A DNA stretch of 14,058 nucleotides from CAZXIY01 sp964640935 (lineage in GTDB: Archaea; Thermoplasmatota; Thermoplasmata; Methanomassiliicoccales; Methanomethylophilaceae), in the NCBI GenBank assembly GCA_964640935.1, contig CAZXIY010000030.1, positions 1 to 14,058 of the forward strand, written 5' to 3'. The translations under genes were made by a program, and so were the position numbers. This document shows positions 13,013 to 14,058 of the stretch, one piece after another. The notes beneath the pieces are model-generated. The model did not search any database. It had not been told where the DNA came from and was given only the letters and a program-made list of their open reading frames with translations. Each line of letters opens with the position of its first letter. Positions within the stretch are counted from its first letter, which is position 1.

Positions 13013-13939
13013 TCAGTTGACGTGATCGAGCCATGCATCGTACTTGGGATCCTTCCCGCGTGCGATGTCGGCGAACTTTGCACGAAGCGCCGTTGCGACC
13101 GGGCCGATCTTGCCGTCGCCTATTGGTCTCTCGTCGACGCGCGTAACAGGTGCGACCTCTGCGGCCGTACCGGTCATCCAGACCTCGTCCGCGGTGACAA
13201 GCTCCGTCCTGCAGATGTCGGTCTCCTCGACCTCGTATCCGAGATCCCTGGCGACCTCTATTATCGAGTTCCTGGTGATCCCCTGAAGGATACTGTCGGA
13301 CGGCTTGGGCGTCATGATCTTCCCCTGTCTGTAGATGAAGATGTTCTCTCCCGTGCACTCTCCGACATATCCGTTGGAGTTGAGCATGACCGCTTCGCTC
13401 GCTCCGCGTGTGATCGCTTCCCTCTTTGCGAGGCATGACGTGACGTAGACGCCGTTGACCTTCGCTCCTGCGGGTGCGCAGAGGTTATCCGGTCTGTGCC
13501 AGGATGAGACGATTATGGATGCTCCCTTGTCCGCCCCCTTGCCGAGGTATCCGCCCATGTGTATGGCCGTGATCGCCATGCTGGCGGGGACGCCGACGGG
13601 GTTGAGTCCGACCTCTTCTCCGGAGAGGAATATGCAGGGTTTGACGTAATCGACATTCTTGTTCTCCCTGACGACCTGCTTTATGGCGTTCATGATGTCA
13701 TCGAAGCCGTATTCCTTGCCGTTGAAATTGATGTCGATGCCCATGAACTTGCATCCGTCCATGAGTCTCTTGGTGTGATCCTTTAGCCTGAAGACTGCCG
13801 GACCCTCCGGCGTGTCGTAGACGCGGATACCTTCGAAGACACCTGTTCCGTAGTTGAGTCCGTGTGCGAGAACGTGGACCTTTGCATCTTCCCATTTGAC
13901 CATTTTCCCGTCAAGCCAAATCTTGTCTGTCTTATCCAT
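13013..13939 (-). CDS. ilvE: Branched-chain amino acid aminotransferase (class IV PLP)
   Basis: This 308-residue class IV aminotransferase interconverts leucine, isoleucine and valine with their 2-oxo acids using 2-oxoglutarate/glutamate. It opens with KIWLDGKMVKWEDAKVHVL and HGLNYGTGVFEGIRVY (26-41), the usual IlvE N-terminal domain. RLKDHTKRL (51-59) provides the PLP-phosphate arginine. K160 in PAGAKVNGVY is the Schiff-base lysine. GYVGECTGENIFI (190-202) with E194 contacts the PLP ring nitrogen. GITRNSII (220-227) and TGTAAEVAPV (256-265) are phosphate- and substrate-side motifs. The open frame extends to 14020, but AGGAGAT 8-9 bases before ATG 13939 and the family N terminus fix the start. 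It has a TATA box, a leader hairpin and its own terminator, so it is monocistronic. It is an ordinary housekeeping gene beside the glycan locus. Confidence 0.95.
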   Translation of the reverse strand: MDKTDKIWLDGKMVKWEDAKVHVLAHGLNYGTGVFEGIRVYDTPEGPAVFRLKDHTKRLMDGCKFMGIDINFNGKEYGFDDIMNAIKQVVRENKNVDYVKPCIFLSGEEVGLNPVGVPASMAITAIHMGGYLGKGADKGASIIVSSWHRPDNLCAPAGAKVNGVYVTSCLAKREAITRGASEAVMLNSNGYVGECTGENIFIYRQGKIMTPKPSDSILQGITRNSIIEVARDLGYEVEETDICRTELVTADEVWMTGTAAEVAPVTRVDERPIGDGKIGPVATALRAKFADIARGKDPKYDAWLDHVN

Positions 13940-13968
13940 TACAATATCTCCTGATCGTGATATCCGCA

Positions 13969-13985
13969 TCGGGACGAAATCCCGA
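13969..13985 (-). other. Small hairpin in the ilvE leader
   Basis: TCGGGA and TCCCGA pair around a five-base loop in the leader, 30 bases before the ilvE start and upstream of its ribosome site. It could be a simple mRNA structure or an operator; nothing resembling a known riboswitch or leader peptide is visible. Confidence 0.35.
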
Positions 13986-14023
13986 ACACGGTTCCCTACA
14001 GTAACTCCACCCCTCAACAAAAT

Positions 14024-14037
14024 GTGATTATATACAC
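14024..14037 (-). promoter_or_regulatory. TATA box for ilvE
   Basis: Minus-strand GTGTATATAATCAC contains TATATAA, the best TATA match near this gene. It lies about 90 bases before ATG 13939, giving a leader of about 65 bases that includes the hairpin and the Shine-Dalgarno site. Confidence 0.5.
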
Positions 14038-14058
14038 TTTAGCCCGAGTCGGCTTTGG

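Noticed and set aside
14041..14058. Possible terminator or RNA gene end at the right edge (AGCC...GGCTTT)
   Set aside because: The stem is only four pairs and the window ends there, so nothing can be supported.
1..14058. CRISPR array, tRNA, insertion sequence or integrase
   Set aside because: No regularly spaced repeats, cloverleaf, transposase motif or matching terminal repeats were seen on either strand.

Overview
The window reads as a stretch of archaeal chromosome. Nearly every gene, or short run of genes, has an A/T-rich TATA-like box 23-90 bases before its start. Some spacings (gmhA-like gene at 6904-7491, GT-C gene at 8666-10063) are short enough for leaderless mRNAs. The DUF1638 gene at 12317-12928 belongs to a family best known from methanogens. 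With the moderate G+C and TAG used as a stop only once, this makes a gut or anaerobic methanogen of the Thermoplasmatota/Methanomassiliicoccales type my best guess. That placement is inference: there is no rRNA or other phylogenetic marker here.

From 1 to about 11.8 kb lies a cell-surface glycan locus. In order it holds: the start of a DedA/VTT-like membrane protein (-), a GT4 glycosyltransferase (-), a GT2 polyprenyl-phosphate sugar synthase (+), a sedoheptulose-7-phosphate isomerase GmhA (-), a GT87-type integral membrane glycosyltransferase (+), a paralogue of it (-), an NAD-dependent sugar epimerase (-), a second divergent GmhA-like SIS protein (-), an unknown membrane-anchored extracytoplasmic protein (-), a third multi-pass GT-C-type transferase (-), a GtrA-family protein (+) and a heptose-7-phosphate kinase-like GHMP kinase (-).

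These genes fit one process. GmhA and the HddA-like kinase would make an activated heptose precursor, and the epimerase would modify a nucleotide sugar. The GT2 enzyme would load a sugar onto a polyprenyl phosphate, and GtrA may help move that lipid-linked sugar across the membrane. The GT-C enzymes would use lipid-linked sugars on the outer face, and GT4 would act in the cytoplasm. The phosphatase (GmhB) and nucleotidyltransferase (HddC/HldE-type) expected for a full NDP-heptose route are not in the window.

From about 11.8 kb to the end the content looks like ordinary metabolism: a small three-helix membrane protein (+), a DUF1638 protein (-) and branched-chain aminotransferase IlvE (-). Clear hairpin terminators lie at 12286-12306 and 12983-13002.

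The strand changes at almost every gene or gene pair in the glycan locus, so it is many small transcription units. Short sequence motifs recur in the intergenic regions (GACCGATA in three promoters, CGAC-N7-GTCG pairs, a 22-bp-spaced direct repeat) and may reflect shared control. I found no tRNA, rRNA, CRISPR array, insertion sequence or integrase.
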